Below are positions 17,823 to 26,589 of a DNA stretch of 64,000 nt, in pieces. The notes under the pieces were generated by a model. That model was not told the origin of the DNA and did not search any database. It worked only from the letters and a program-made list of their open reading frames with translations. The stretch lies in assembly GCF_014202765.1 (NCBI RefSeq), contig NZ_JACHHN010000012.1, positions 62,001 through 126,000 of the forward strand, written 5' to 3'. Each line of letters starts with the position of its first letter. Position 1 is the first letter of the stretch. Origin of the DNA: Silvimonas terrae (GTDB taxonomy: Bacteria > Pseudomonadota > Gammaproteobacteria > Burkholderiales > Chitinibacteraceae). Made by a program: the position numbers and the translations under genes.

Positions 17823-19349
17823 ATGAAGAAGATGGTCTGCGCTTTACGCATGATTGGTGCCGGTTCGCTGGTGGCACTGTCAGGTCATGCCCTTGCTTCC
17901 GGTTACAGCTTTGGGGTGCAAAGCATCAGCGCACAAAGCGTAGCCAACGCCAACGGCGCGGAAGCCAAAGATGCGTCGGTCCTGTTTTTTAACCCGGCTG
18001 GCATGACGCATTTGCAAGGGGACAACATTGCAGGCGGCGTGGTGGTGGTTGATCCTTCCATCAAGGTATCCAACGCCAGTTCCAGCACCGTCAATGGTGT
18101 GCCGGTCCAGGGTAATAACGGTGGCGATCCGACTGAAGCCGTTGCAGTACCGCAGCTGTACTACACCCATCAGATCAATGATCAGATGTTTGCCGGTATC
18201 GGCTTCTTTGTGCCGTTTGGTGACTCGGTCAAGTACGACAGCGGTTGGGTAGGTCGTTACAACTCCACCCGCCTGGATATGCGTACTTACACCTTCAACC
18301 CGTCGTTTGCCTACAAGTTCAACGACCATCTGTCGCTGGGTATTGGTGTATCCGCCCAGTACATGGATGCCTCGTTCAAGAAGAAGGCTGACTTCGGTTC
18401 GCTGGCTGCGCAATCGTTGCAAACCCAGTTGTCCACGCCGGCAGGTCAGGCGCAGATCACCAACCTGGTGACCCAGATGGTGGCCCAGGGTCTGTTGACC
18501 AGCGCGCAAGCAGCGCAAGTTCAGGCGGCCTTGCCGACAGCCATTGCCAGCATGCAAGGCAACCCGAAGTATGACGGCGAGCTTTCCTACGAAGGCACCG
18601 ACTGGGGCTTTGGCTGGAACATCGGCCTGATGTACGACGTGGACCCGACCCTGCGTTTTGGTGCTGCTTACCGTAGCAGCATTCACCAGAACCTCTCGGG
18701 CGATGCCGACTGGAATGACCCGCAAAACTTCAATCTGGACGGCCTGAACCAGTTCGGTACTGCTGGCACCATCCTGAACAAGGCCCTGAACACCGCTGTG
18801 CAAGGCGCGTTCTCGGCATTTGAAGATGGCAACGGTAAGGTTTCGGTCGATACGCCTGACACCCTGTCGCTGAACTTCTTCAAGAAAATCAATGACAAAT
18901 GGGCTGTAATGGGTGACTGGACGCACACTTGGCATTCCAAGTTTGACCAGTTGAGCCTGCAGTTCGACAACGGTCTGCCCAATGCGGTGATCCAGCAAAA
19001 CTGGAAGAACACCAATCGTTATTCGCTGGGTGCAACCTACCAGTGGAGCGACCCGTTCCAGCTGCGTTTCGGTATGGCGTACGACCAGTCGCCAGTGCCG
19101 AGCGATACCTACCGTATTGCCGCACTGCCGGATAACAACCGCATCTGGTATTCGATCGGCTTTAACTATGCCTTTACGCGCGACCTTTCGGTTGATGTGG
19201 CCTACACCTACGTAAATATCCAGGATGCCCACATGAACAATAACGAAGGCTGCGTGCTGCCCAGCTGCACGGGCAGCGGTACGACCACGGTGGCAGATTT
19301 CACCAGCAACGCCAACATTCTTGGCGCGCAGATGAACTACCACTTCTAA
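17823..19349 (+). CDS. fadL: Long-chain fatty acid outer-membrane transporter FadL family
   Basis: A 508-residue beta-barrel with a signal peptide ending HALASG. The N-terminal hatch has the FadL signature (NANGAEAKDASVLFFNPAGMTHL, NPA near residue 58), followed by barrel strands and a C-terminal phenylalanine. There is an insertion of about 60 residues at roughly 190-255 rich in Gln and Ala (a coiled segment LVTQMVAQGLLTSAQAAQVQ), probably an extracellular loop. It admits hydrophobic substrates across the outer membrane. AAGGAG precedes the ATG at 17823. First gene of a fadL-fadN-fadA unit. Confidence 0.92.
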   Translation: MKKMVCALRMIGAGSLVALSGHALASGYSFGVQSISAQSVANANGAEAKDASVLFFNPAGMTHLQGDNIAGGVVVVDPSIKVSNASSSTVNGVPVQGNNGGDPTEAVAVPQLYYTHQINDQMFAGIGFFVPFGDSVKYDSGWVGRYNSTRLDMRTYTFNPSFAYKFNDHLSLGIGVSAQYMDASFKKKADFGSLAAQSLQTQLSTPAGQAQITNLVTQMVAQGLLTSAQAAQVQAALPTAIASMQGNPKYDGELSYEGTDWGFGWNIGLMYDVDPTLRFGAAYRSSIHQNLSGDADWNDPQNFNLDGLNQFGTAGTILNKALNTAVQGAFSAFEDGNGKVSVDTPDTLSLNFFKKINDKWAVMGDWTHTWHSKFDQLSLQFDNGLPNAVIQQNWKNTNRYSLGATYQWSDPFQLRFGMAYDQSPVPSDTYRIAALPDNNRIWYSIGFNYAFTRDLSVDVAYTYVNIQDAHMNNNEGCVLPSCTGSGTTTVADFTSNANILGAQMNYHF

Positions 19350-19356
19350 CGAGGTG

Positions 19357-19388
19357 GGCCGACATGGTGGCTTGCCACCGTGTCGGCC
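19357..19388 (+). promoter_or_regulatory. Intercistronic hairpin between fadL and fadN
   Basis: GGCCGACATGGTGGC and GCCACCGTGTCGGCC form a 15-bp stem (one G-U pair) with a TT loop. No T-tract follows, so it is more likely an RNA stabiliser or processing signal than a terminator. Confidence 0.6.
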
Positions 19389-19436
19389 TGTTCAGGGCCT
19401 ATCCACGGGCCCGGTTCTATTGGGGATATATTTCTT

Positions 19437-21809
19437 ATGGTCCAGACAGCCAACATTCGCCGCGTTGCCGTACTTGGCGCCGGGGTGATGGGTGCGCAGA
19501 TTGCCGCTCACCTGGTGAACGCGGGTATTGATACCGTGCTTTTTGATTTGCCGGCCAAAGAGGGCGACGCCAACGGCATCGTCAAAAAGGCAATCGACAA
19601 TCTGAAAAAGCTCAAGCCAGCGCCGTTTTCCAGCGCAGCCCGCGCTGAACACGTTGCCATGGCCAACTACGGCACCGATCTGGAACAACTGGCCAGCTGT
19701 GATCTGGTGATCGAAGCGATCGCCGAACGTCTGGACTGGAAACTTGACCTTTACGCCAAAATTGCCCCGCATCTGGCAGCGCATGCCATCCTGGCGACCA
19801 ATACCTCCGGCTTGTCCATTGGCAAGCTGGCTGAAGGTGTACCGGCAGAACTGCGTGATCGCTTCTGCGGTATTCACTTCTTTAATCCGCCGCGCTACAT
19901 GTATCTGGTCGAGCTGATCCCGACCGCGCATACCGCTGGCGCACAACTGGACGCCCTGGAGACTTTCCTGGTGACGCGTCTGGGCAAGGGCGTGGTTCGC
20001 GCCAAAGACACGCCTAACTTCATCGCCAACCGTATTGGTGTGTTCTCCATGCTGGCGACGATTCATCACGCCGAACGCTTCGGCATCCGTTTTGATGTGG
20101 TGGACGACCTGACCGGCCCGCGCCTGGGCCGCCCCAAGTCCGCGACATTCCGTACCGCTGACGTGGTGGGCCTGGATACCTTCGCCCACGTGGTCAAGAC
20201 CATGACCGACAACCTGCCGAACGACCCGTGGCACAGCCACTATCAGGCACCGGCATGGATGCAGGCACTGATCGAGAAGGGCGCGCTGGGCCAGAAGACC
20301 CGCGCTGGTATCTACAAGAAAGAAGGCAAGGACATCCTGGTACTGGACCCGAAAGCGGGCGAGTACGTGGCCTCCGGCCAGAAGGGCAGCGACGAAGTCA
20401 AAGCCATCCTCAAGATTGCCGACCCGGCCGAGCGCTTTGCCGCGCTGCGCGCCTCCGCGCACCCGGAAGCCCAGTTCCTGTGGGCTTGTATGCGCGATGT
20501 ATGGCAATACATTGCCTACTGGCTGGGCGACATTGCCGGTTGTGCCCGTGATGTGGACTTTGCCATTCGCTGGGGTTTCGGCTGGAAGCAAGGCCCGTTT
20601 GAAATGTGGCAAGCCGCTGGCTGGAAAGCCATTGCCGCCGCCATTAACGAAGACATCGCCGCAGGCAAGACCATGAGCAGCGCCGCGTTGCCGGCCTGGG
20701 TGGCCCAGCGCGATGGTGTACACACGCCACAAGGCAGCTACAGCGCCGCTGACAACAGCCTCAAGCCGACCTCCAGTCTGCCGGTGTACCAGCGCCAGAT
20801 TTACCCGCCAACCGTGTTTGGCGATGCCGAACCCAACTACGGCGAAACCGTGTTCGAAAACGACGGCGTGCGCATGTGGCTGCGTGCTGGCGACGACGTA
20901 CCGGTACTGACCTTCAAGACCAAAGCCCATTGCGTGGGTCCGGATGTGCTGGCTGGCGTGCAAAAGGCCGTCAAGATTGCCGAAGAACGCTTCCCCGGTC
21001 TGGTGATCTGGCATCCGGAAGCACCGTTCTCGGTGGGCGCCGATCTGGCCAGCATGGGCCCGGCCTTCATGACCGGTGACTTTGCCTCGATCGAAAACAT
21101 GGTGCACGAGTTCCAGAAGACCTCGATGACCATCAAGTACAGCCAGGTACCGGTGGTTGGCGCGGCGCAAGGTTATGCGTTTGGCGGCGGTTGCGAATTC
21201 CTGATGCATTGCGCCCGCGTGGTGGCTGCGCTGGAAACCTATGTGGGCCTGGTGGAAGTAGGCGTCGGCCTGCTGCCGGCTGGTGGTGGTTGCAAGGAGT
21301 TTGCCCTGCGCGCCGCTCGCGAAGCCAAGGGCGGCGACATCCTGGCCAGCTTGAAGGACTACTACATGGCCATGGCGATGGCCAAGGTCGGTACTTCGGC
21401 AGAAGAAGCCAAAGAAATCGGCTACCTGCGCGAGTCCGACATCATCGTGTTCAACGCCAACGAAATCCTGCACGTGGCCCAGTCGCAAGTGCGCGCGCTG
21501 GCTGATGCCAACTACAAGGCCCCGATCAAGCCCAAGGCGTTCCCGGTGATGGGGCGCAGCGGTGCCGCCACCATTCGCGGTCAGTTGGTGAACATGCTCG
21601 AAGGCGGTTTCATCAGCAAGTACGACTACTTCATTGGTTGCCAGATCGCTGATGTGGTGAGCGGGGGTGACGTCGAAGCCGGTACGCCGGTGGATGAAGA
21701 ATGGATTCTCAAGCTGGAACGTGAGCGCTTCATGGGGCTGTTGAAGAAGGGCAAGACCCAGGAACGCATCATGTACATGCTCGAAAACAACAAGCCTTTG
21801 CGCAACTGA
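19437..21809 (+). CDS. 3-hydroxyacyl-CoA dehydrogenase/enoyl-CoA hydratase, FadN-like domain order
   Basis: A 790-residue bifunctional beta-oxidation enzyme. The NAD-binding hydroxyacyl-CoA dehydrogenase half comes first (VAVLGAGVMGAQIAAHLVNAG near residue 10; FFNPPRYMYLVELIPT; KDTPNFIANRIGVF). The crotonase half is at the C-terminus (about 480-680, with GAAQGYAFGGGCEF and PAGGGCKEFALR). This is the reverse of E. coli FadB and matches the FadN-type arrangement of Bacillus and many betaproteobacteria. The start at 19437 precedes the Rossmann fold; GGGG lies some 10 bases upstream. It works with FadA on the acyl-CoA made by FadE. Confidence 0.92.
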   Translation: MVQTANIRRVAVLGAGVMGAQIAAHLVNAGIDTVLFDLPAKEGDANGIVKKAIDNLKKLKPAPFSSAARAEHVAMANYGTDLEQLASCDLVIEAIAERLDWKLDLYAKIAPHLAAHAILATNTSGLSIGKLAEGVPAELRDRFCGIHFFNPPRYMYLVELIPTAHTAGAQLDALETFLVTRLGKGVVRAKDTPNFIANRIGVFSMLATIHHAERFGIRFDVVDDLTGPRLGRPKSATFRTADVVGLDTFAHVVKTMTDNLPNDPWHSHYQAPAWMQALIEKGALGQKTRAGIYKKEGKDILVLDPKAGEYVASGQKGSDEVKAILKIADPAERFAALRASAHPEAQFLWACMRDVWQYIAYWLGDIAGCARDVDFAIRWGFGWKQGPFEMWQAAGWKAIAAAINEDIAAGKTMSSAALPAWVAQRDGVHTPQGSYSAADNSLKPTSSLPVYQRQIYPPTVFGDAEPNYGETVFENDGVRMWLRAGDDVPVLTFKTKAHCVGPDVLAGVQKAVKIAEERFPGLVIWHPEAPFSVGADLASMGPAFMTGDFASIENMVHEFQKTSMTIKYSQVPVVGAAQGYAFGGGCEFLMHCARVVAALETYVGLVEVGVGLLPAGGGCKEFALRAAREAKGGDILASLKDYYMAMAMAKVGTSAEEAKEIGYLRESDIIVFNANEILHVAQSQVRALADANYKAPIKPKAFPVMGRSGAATIRGQLVNMLEGGFISKYDYFIGCQIADVVSGGDVEAGTPVDEEWILKLERERFMGLLKKGKTQERIMYMLENNKPLRN

Positions 21810-21814
21810 TTGCG

Positions 21815-21962
21815 TGTGAGGAGTGAGGGGGGAGGAGTGAGGTGTGTCCTTGCTCCAGTCCCTTGCTCCTTGCGAACAAGACTGAATATTGAAGCGAAGT
21901 GATGGTGCCGGTGCACAGCGTGGGTTTTCCCCTCACACCTCACCCCTCACTCCTCACAGGAG
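21815..21962 (+). promoter_or_regulatory. Long-range inverted repeat covering the fadA ribosome site
   Basis: TGTGAGGAGTGAGGGG (21815-21830) is perfectly complementary to CCCCTCACTCCTCACA (21943-21958), which abuts AGGAG (21958-21962), the fadA Shine-Dalgarno sequence. Both arms are built from short GAGTGAG-like units. Confidence 0.55.
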
Positions 21963-21968
21963 TTCCCC

Positions 21969-23174
21969 ATGAGCAAACAAGTTCAAGAAGCCTACATTGT
22001 TGCTGCGACCCGCACGCCGGTAGGCAAGGCCCCGCGCGGCATGATGCGTCATGTGCGTCCGGACGACATGCTGGCCCACGTCATCAAGGGCGCGCTGGCC
22101 CAGGTGCCCAATCTGGACCCGTCGCGCATTGAAGATGCCGTCGTGGGTTGCGCCATGCCAGAAGCCGAACAGGGCATGAACATCGCCCGTATTGGCGTGC
22201 TGCTGGCTGGCCTGCCCAATACGGTCGGCGGCGTCACCATCAACCGCTTCTGCTCGTCCGGCATCAACGCCGTACAAATGGCCGCTGACCGCATCCGCAC
22301 TGGCGAAGCCGACATCATGATTGCCGCCGGCACGGAAAGCATGTCCATGGTGCCGATGATGGGTAACAAGGTCGCACTGAACCCGGAAATCTTTGCCAAG
22401 GACGAAAACCTGGGCATTGCCTACGGTATGGGTCTGACCGCAGAAAAGGTCGCCAACCAATGGAACGTCAGCCGCGAAGATCAGGACGCGTTTGCGGTCG
22501 AATCTCACCGCCGTGCGCTGGCCGCCATTGAGGCCGGCAAGTTCAGCGATGAAATCACTCCGCTGGAAGTGACGTACCGCGTGCCCAATCTGGCCACCGG
22601 TGAAGTAGAACTGATCAAGAAAACGCTGACCACAGACGAAGGCCCGCGTCGCGATACCAGCCTGGAAGGCCTGGCCAAACTCAAGACCGTGTTTGCCGCC
22701 AAGGGCTCGGTCACGGCCGGTAACAGCTCGCAGATGTCTGACGGCGCTGGCGCGTTGATTCTGGTGTCAGAACGCATCCTCAAGGAATACAACCTGACGC
22801 CGCTGGCGCGTTACGTGAGTTTCGCGGTCAAGGGCGTACCGCCGGAAATCATGGGGATCGGCCCGAAAGAAGCCATCCCGGCCGCACTGCGTAACGCCGG
22901 TCTGAGCAAAGACGATCTGGCCTGGATCGAACTGAACGAAGCCTTTGCCGCACAAGCACTGGCGGTGATTCGTGATCTGGGTCTGGAGTCCGCCAACGTC
23001 AACCCGCAAGGGGGCGCCATTGCCCTGGGTCACCCGCTGGGTGCAACCGGTGCGATCCGTGCGGCCACGCTGGTTCATGGCATGCGCCGCGAAGGCATGG
23101 CCGGTAAATACGGCATGGTCACCATGTGCATCGGCACCGGTATGGGTGCTGCCGGCATTATCCAGGCGCTGTAA
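21969..23174 (+). CDS. fadA: Acetyl-CoA acyltransferase (3-ketoacyl-CoA thiolase)
   Basis: A 401-residue thiolase completing beta-oxidation by releasing acetyl-CoA. The acyl-accepting cysteine lies in NRFCSSGINAVQMAA (near residue 92). GHPLGATGAIR holds the catalytic histidine and MCIGTGMGAAG the second cysteine. Length is typical (about 390-400). AGGAG is six bases before the ATG. Third gene after fadL and the FadN-like enzyme, within one transcript ending at the terminator near 23352. Confidence 0.94.
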   Translation: MSKQVQEAYIVAATRTPVGKAPRGMMRHVRPDDMLAHVIKGALAQVPNLDPSRIEDAVVGCAMPEAEQGMNIARIGVLLAGLPNTVGGVTINRFCSSGINAVQMAADRIRTGEADIMIAAGTESMSMVPMMGNKVALNPEIFAKDENLGIAYGMGLTAEKVANQWNVSREDQDAFAVESHRRALAAIEAGKFSDEITPLEVTYRVPNLATGEVELIKKTLTTDEGPRRDTSLEGLAKLKTVFAAKGSVTAGNSSQMSDGAGALILVSERILKEYNLTPLARYVSFAVKGVPPEIMGIGPKEAIPAALRNAGLSKDDLAWIELNEAFAAQALAVIRDLGLESANVNPQGGAIALGHPLGATGAIRAATLVHGMRREGMAGKYGMVTMCIGTGMGAAGIIQAL

Positions 23175-23351
23175 TTGTTGGAAGGCCCGCAGCGATGAGG
23201 CAACCGGCGTGAGGTTGCAAGGGATCAAAACGGCAAAGGATGCTGGCTGCGGCCAGCGTCTGGCCCCGTTCGCCCTGCAACTTTGTCCTGCACAGGTCGC
23301 CGCCATCGTTACGGGTCGGTTTTACCGTTTTCTTCACGCTCTGCCTTTTGT

Positions 23352-23382
23352 ACCCGCGGTCTGACACTGCGGGTTTTTTTTG
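23352..23382 (+). terminator. Terminator of fadL-fadN-fadA
   Basis: Stem ACCCGC/GCGGGT (23352-23357 with 23369-23374) around a short inner pairing, followed by eight T residues. Confidence 0.85.
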
Positions 23383-23446
23383 CCCGCCGTTCTTGAAATG
23401 TCAGCCGCAGCACATCAGAACAAAACAAAGATAAGGAACGTACACG

Positions 23447-24034
23447 ATGATCAAACAATCACGCATTGCAACGCTGGCCCTGGCCGCCGCACTGACACTG
23501 GGTGGCGCGCAAGCGCTGGCGGTCGAGGTCTCTGGCCAGACGGTGGCTGATCATGCAGACGTCGGTGGCCAGAGCCTGCAACTGGATGGCGCGGGCATGC
23601 GCAAGAAGCTGATTTTCAGCGTTTATGTGGCCGCGCTGTATACCGCCAGCAAAACGGGTGATGCTGCCGCCGTCGTCAATGCAACGACGCCGCGCCGTAT
23701 GGAATTGCATATGGTGCGCAGCGTCTCTGCCTCGACCATGCATGAATCCTTTGTGGAAGGGCTGACCGCCAACGTGACCGATGCGCAGCTTGCCGCACTC
23801 AAGCCGCGTATTGGCGCGCTGGAAAAAATCTTCAATGAGGTCAAATCGGTGGAGAAGGGCGATCTGATCACGCTGGATTTCATTCCGGGGCAGGGTACCA
23901 AAGTGTCCGTGCGCGGCAAGGCGTATCCGCTGATTGCCGGGGATGATTTTGCCGCGGCCATGCTGTCGATCTGGCTGGGACCCAAGCCGGTACAGGACAA
24001 TCTGAAGGCGGCATTGCTGGGGAAGGCAGAGTAA
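23447..24034 (+). CDS. Exported chalcone-isomerase-like protein
   Basis: A 195-residue protein with a signal peptide (residues 1-25, cleavage near ALA before VEVSG). The body matches the bacterial chalcone-isomerase-like family: VADHADVGGQSLQLDGAGMRKKLIFSVYVAALYT, then the helix and KGDLITLDFIPGQGTKV. Eukaryotic relatives bind fatty acids or make flavonoids; bacterial members are periplasmic with unknown function. Its place right after a beta-oxidation operon fits a fatty-acid-related role, but that is inference. It has its own terminator. Confidence 0.8.
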   Translation: MIKQSRIATLALAAALTLGGAQALAVEVSGQTVADHADVGGQSLQLDGAGMRKKLIFSVYVAALYTASKTGDAAAVVNATTPRRMELHMVRSVSASTMHESFVEGLTANVTDAQLAALKPRIGALEKIFNEVKSVEKGDLITLDFIPGQGTKVSVRGKAYPLIAGDDFAAAMLSIWLGPKPVQDNLKAALLGKAE

Positions 24035-24056
24035 CGACTCCGGCAATCAACCCATC

Positions 24057-24084
24057 AAAAAAGGAGGCTTTGGCCTCCTTTTTT
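24057..24084 (+). terminator. Terminator after the chalcone-isomerase-like gene
   Basis: AAAAAAGGAGGC and GCCTCCTTTTTT pair around TTTG, with a T-tract. Confidence 0.92.
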
Positions 24085-24137
24085 CTTGCCTGTGCATTGA
24101 TGCACCTCAAGGATGCTTTGAATGCTCCGCCATAGTG

Positions 24138-24300
24138 CGTAGTGAGGTGTATCACTTATTTCCGTAGTTTGGCTACGTCTTTTTTCTTAGGCTGTTTTAC
24201 GTTTTGCAACATACTAAGTACATGATATTTATGTATAAATAATGAAATATGCGTAGCTTTATTCCTCGATGTTACGAAGTTATTACGTAGTAATTCTACG
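24138..24300. promoter_or_regulatory. AT-rich island with two CGTAG-N5-CTACG palindromes
   Basis: CGTAG-TTTGG-CTACG (24163-24177) and CGTAG-TAATT-CTACG (24286-24300) share identical half-sites and spacing. Single GCGTAG half-sites lie near 24137 and 24251, and AGTGA-N6-TCACT at 24141-24156. Base composition is far more AT-rich than the neighbours. This looks like a two-site operator region upstream of the small gene at 24397. Confidence 0.6.
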
Positions 24301-24307
24301 AAAATGC

Positions 24308-24336
24308 TTGCACCAGTTTTGTAGTCGGGGTACTAT
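24308..24336 (+). promoter_or_regulatory. Candidate promoter of the small gene/RNA
   Basis: TTGCAC (24308-24313), 17-base spacer, TACTAT (24331-24336). Moderate match to sigma-70 elements. The second CGTAG-N5-CTACG palindrome ends 7 bases upstream of the -35, a position usual for an activator or repressor. Confidence 0.45.
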
Positions 24337-24396
24337 TTGTCCATGCCGAGCCACAAGCCGGATCCACCGAAGTTCCAGATTCACAAGGAGATGGAA

Positions 24397-24492
24397 ATGC
24401 GTACTTTCAACCTGATGATGAAAAACGCTCAACGGATCAGCCGCTTGATGGTCAAGTCTCACGGTTGGCAATCAATGCAGTGCCCGCGTTGA
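24397..24492 (+). CDS. 31-residue cationic, Met-rich small protein or leader peptide
   Basis: The ATG at 24397 has an ideal ribosome site (AAGGAG, six bases upstream). The peptide starts MRTFNLMMKNAQ and ends QSMQCPR. It has no acidic residue, six Lys/Arg plus one His, five Met and one Cys. The middle could form an amphipathic helix (AQRISRLMVK). It is not recognised. The strong ribosome site, defined promoter and downstream terminator argue that it is translated. Alternatives are a leader peptide or chance. Confidence 0.45.
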   Translation: MRTFNLMMKNAQRISRLMVKSHGWQSMQCPR

Positions 24493-24608
24493 TCTGACAA
24501 CCTTGCGCAGAGGCTGATGCCTCTGGTGCAAAACCGGTTTTAAGCTCTCCTAGGCTTAAATACTGCGGCGCGAGCCGCTTAGCTTTATCGACTCCTCCAT
24601 CCTCTGAT

Positions 24609-24659
24609 GCCCGTGGAACATGACCGCCCCTGGTGGTTTATGTCCCGGGCTGTTTTTTT
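24609..24659 (+). terminator. Terminator of the small gene/RNA
   Basis: GCCCG/CGGGC outer stem with inner ACAT/ATGT and ACC/GGT pairing, followed by TGTTTTTTT. Confidence 0.75.
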
Positions 24660-24817
24660 GCCTGTTTTCCGGCATTTCCCATGCTTTTGGCATCTGTAAT
24701 TCTCAAATCAGCCACGATTTGCGCTTTTTTACTGTGGATTTGTAATGTTTCTGATTCACCGCAAGGACACAGTTCTGTAGAGTAGCGGCTTGATTTGTTG
24801 CCTTCTGCCTTCCATCA

Positions 24818-26587
24818 ATGTCCTTGCCGGTGCGCTTTCTCTGCCTGTGCCTTGTCGCCCTGTTTTTACAGGCGGCCTTGGCATCCGAGCCAGAGCCGCA
24901 AAAAATAGATAGTTACAAGATCGACCTCACCGCACCGGGCGAGGTCAGCGATCTGCTCAAGTCCTATCTGGACGTCTATAAATGGCGCAGCCAGAAAGGT
25001 TTGTCCGTCGATGAACTGCAGGCCGCGGTGGATCGCACCCCGCAAGACGCCACTTCCTTGCTCAATACCGAAGGCTATTTCAAGCCGGATATCCAGGCGC
25101 GCATGCAGCCAGAAGGCGATAGCTACCACGTCTTTGTCACCGTTGACCCCGGCCCGGAAATTGAAGTGCGCAAGGTGGACCTGCGGCTGACCGGCCCCGT
25201 TAATGATGACGCCACTTATCGCGACGCCTTGCTGGCACGGCTGGCGCGCAAGCCGCCGCTGGCAACCGGCGACATCTTTACCCAGTCGGACTGGGATCTC
25301 TACAAACGCACCATGCTCAACGGCCTGCTGGTCCGCCGTTACGCCGGCGCGCGCATCAGCCAGAGCGAAGCGCTGGTGTCGGAAGACAAGCTGCACGTTG
25401 ATCTCACGCTGGTGATTGATAGCGGACCGGCTTATCACTATGGGCCGGTGAAAATCAGCGGCATGCAGCGCTACCCGGAAAAAATCGTGCGCGATCAGGT
25501 TCACCTGACTGAGGGCGACGAGTACCGCCGCTATGAAATCCTCAACCTGCAAACCGATCTGCAAGAAATGCCGCAGATTGGCACGGCGGTGGTGGATGCC
25601 CAACTGGACAACACCCCTCCCTACAACGCGCCAATCGATATTGCCGTGCAGGAAGCGCCGCTGCAAAAGCTGGGCCTGGCGGCCGGTTACAGTACCAACA
25701 CGCGTTATCGCGGGCAGGTGGACTACCGCTATAACAATATTGCGGATCGCGGCTGGGTCTGGAATACCAAGGCGGTGTACGAGGGGCTGGAACAGTCGCT
25801 GACCACTGATCTGTCTTTCCCCAAGCAGCCGGATGGTTACTCCCACAAGATTTATTTCACCGGCGACCATAGTGTCGTGCAGGGTTTGTCGACCACCAGC
25901 TACAAGGGCGGTGTCTCACGCACGGTGAGCGATCGCAATATTGATCGCACGCTCACCCTGGAATACCTGGTTGAACGCCGGGATTCCGGTGACGGCAATA
26001 TTGATCACCCGCATTCGCTGACGCTGAACTATCAATGGATACGCCGTGATCTGGATAACCAGCGCGACCCGCACAAAGGCACGATCTGGCAAGTGGAAGG
26101 CGGCGGGGCCTCTGGCGATATTTTGTCCACGCAGACCTTTGTGCGGCTCTACAGCAAGGGCGCGTTGTACTGGCCAGTGGGCGAGGAGGGTATTTTCCTC
26201 GGCCGTCTGGAAGCGGGGCAGACCTTTGCCCGTACCGCCGCCGAAGTGCCTACCGACTGGTTGTTCCGGGCCGGTGGCGCAGGCAGCGTGCGCGGTTACG
26301 ATTATCAAAGCCTGGGTGTGAAAGCGGATGATGGCACGGTGAACCCGGGCCGCGTGCTGGCGACCAGCAGTGTGGAATACCAGCACCCGGTGTACAAAGC
26401 CTGGCGCGGTGCGGTGTTTGCTGATTATGGTGATGCGGCGGATACCTGGCAGACTTGGCAAGGTCATACCGGCGTAGGCGTGGGCGCGCGCTGGATCAGC
26501 CCGGTGGGCTCGATCGGGGCGGATATTGCTTATGGCCTGACCGAGAGTCAGTGGCGCTTTCACTTTGCCATGGGGCTGGCGTTCTGA
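24818..26587 (+). CDS. tamA: Translocation and assembly module subunit TamA (Omp85 family)
   Basis: A 589-residue outer-membrane protein. Signal peptide at residues 1-22; three POTRA-like repeats to about residue 270; then a 16-strand Omp85 barrel (GLAAGYSTNTRYRGQVDYRYNN onward). The Omp85 motif RAGGAGSVRGYDYQSLG is present near residue 490, and the protein ends in phenylalanine (GLAF). TamA with TamB helps insert certain outer-membrane proteins and move phospholipids. tamB begins two bases after its stop, so translation is coupled. Upstream lies the AT-rich regulatory island. Confidence 0.9.
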   Translation: MSLPVRFLCLCLVALFLQAALASEPEPQKIDSYKIDLTAPGEVSDLLKSYLDVYKWRSQKGLSVDELQAAVDRTPQDATSLLNTEGYFKPDIQARMQPEGDSYHVFVTVDPGPEIEVRKVDLRLTGPVNDDATYRDALLARLARKPPLATGDIFTQSDWDLYKRTMLNGLLVRRYAGARISQSEALVSEDKLHVDLTLVIDSGPAYHYGPVKISGMQRYPEKIVRDQVHLTEGDEYRRYEILNLQTDLQEMPQIGTAVVDAQLDNTPPYNAPIDIAVQEAPLQKLGLAAGYSTNTRYRGQVDYRYNNIADRGWVWNTKAVYEGLEQSLTTDLSFPKQPDGYSHKIYFTGDHSVVQGLSTTSYKGGVSRTVSDRNIDRTLTLEYLVERRDSGDGNIDHPHSLTLNYQWIRRDLDNQRDPHKGTIWQVEGGGASGDILSTQTFVRLYSKGALYWPVGEEGIFLGRLEAGQTFARTAAEVPTDWLFRAGGAGSVRGYDYQSLGVKADDGTVNPGRVLATSSVEYQHPVYKAWRGAVFADYGDAADTWQTWQGHTGVGVGARWISPVGSIGADIAYGLTESQWRFHFAMGLAF

Positions 26588-26589
26588 GC

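Larger units (their letters stand above)
24343..24660 (+). ncRNA. Candidate structured RNA with embedded small ORF
   Basis: A predicted transcript of about 315 bases running from the promoter to a terminator. After the small ORF it contains a stem CAGAGGC-TGAT-GCCTCTG extended by TTGC/GCAA (24503-24531). Next comes TTTAAGC-TCTCCTAG-GCTTAAA (24539-24560), whose loop shows CTCCT, complementary to Shine-Dalgarno sequences. Then come GCGGC-GCGA-GCCGC (24565-24578, a GNRA tetraloop), an unpaired CTCCTCCATCCTC stretch (24593-24605) and the terminator. No known RNA family was recognised. It could be a base-pairing sRNA, a riboregulator of tamA, or simply an mRNA with a long 3' end. Confidence 0.5.

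Noticed and set aside
24139-24300. Repeated CGTAG/CTACG units as a CRISPR-like array
   Set aside because: The repeats are only 5-15 bp, irregularly spaced and have no uniform spacers or cas genes.
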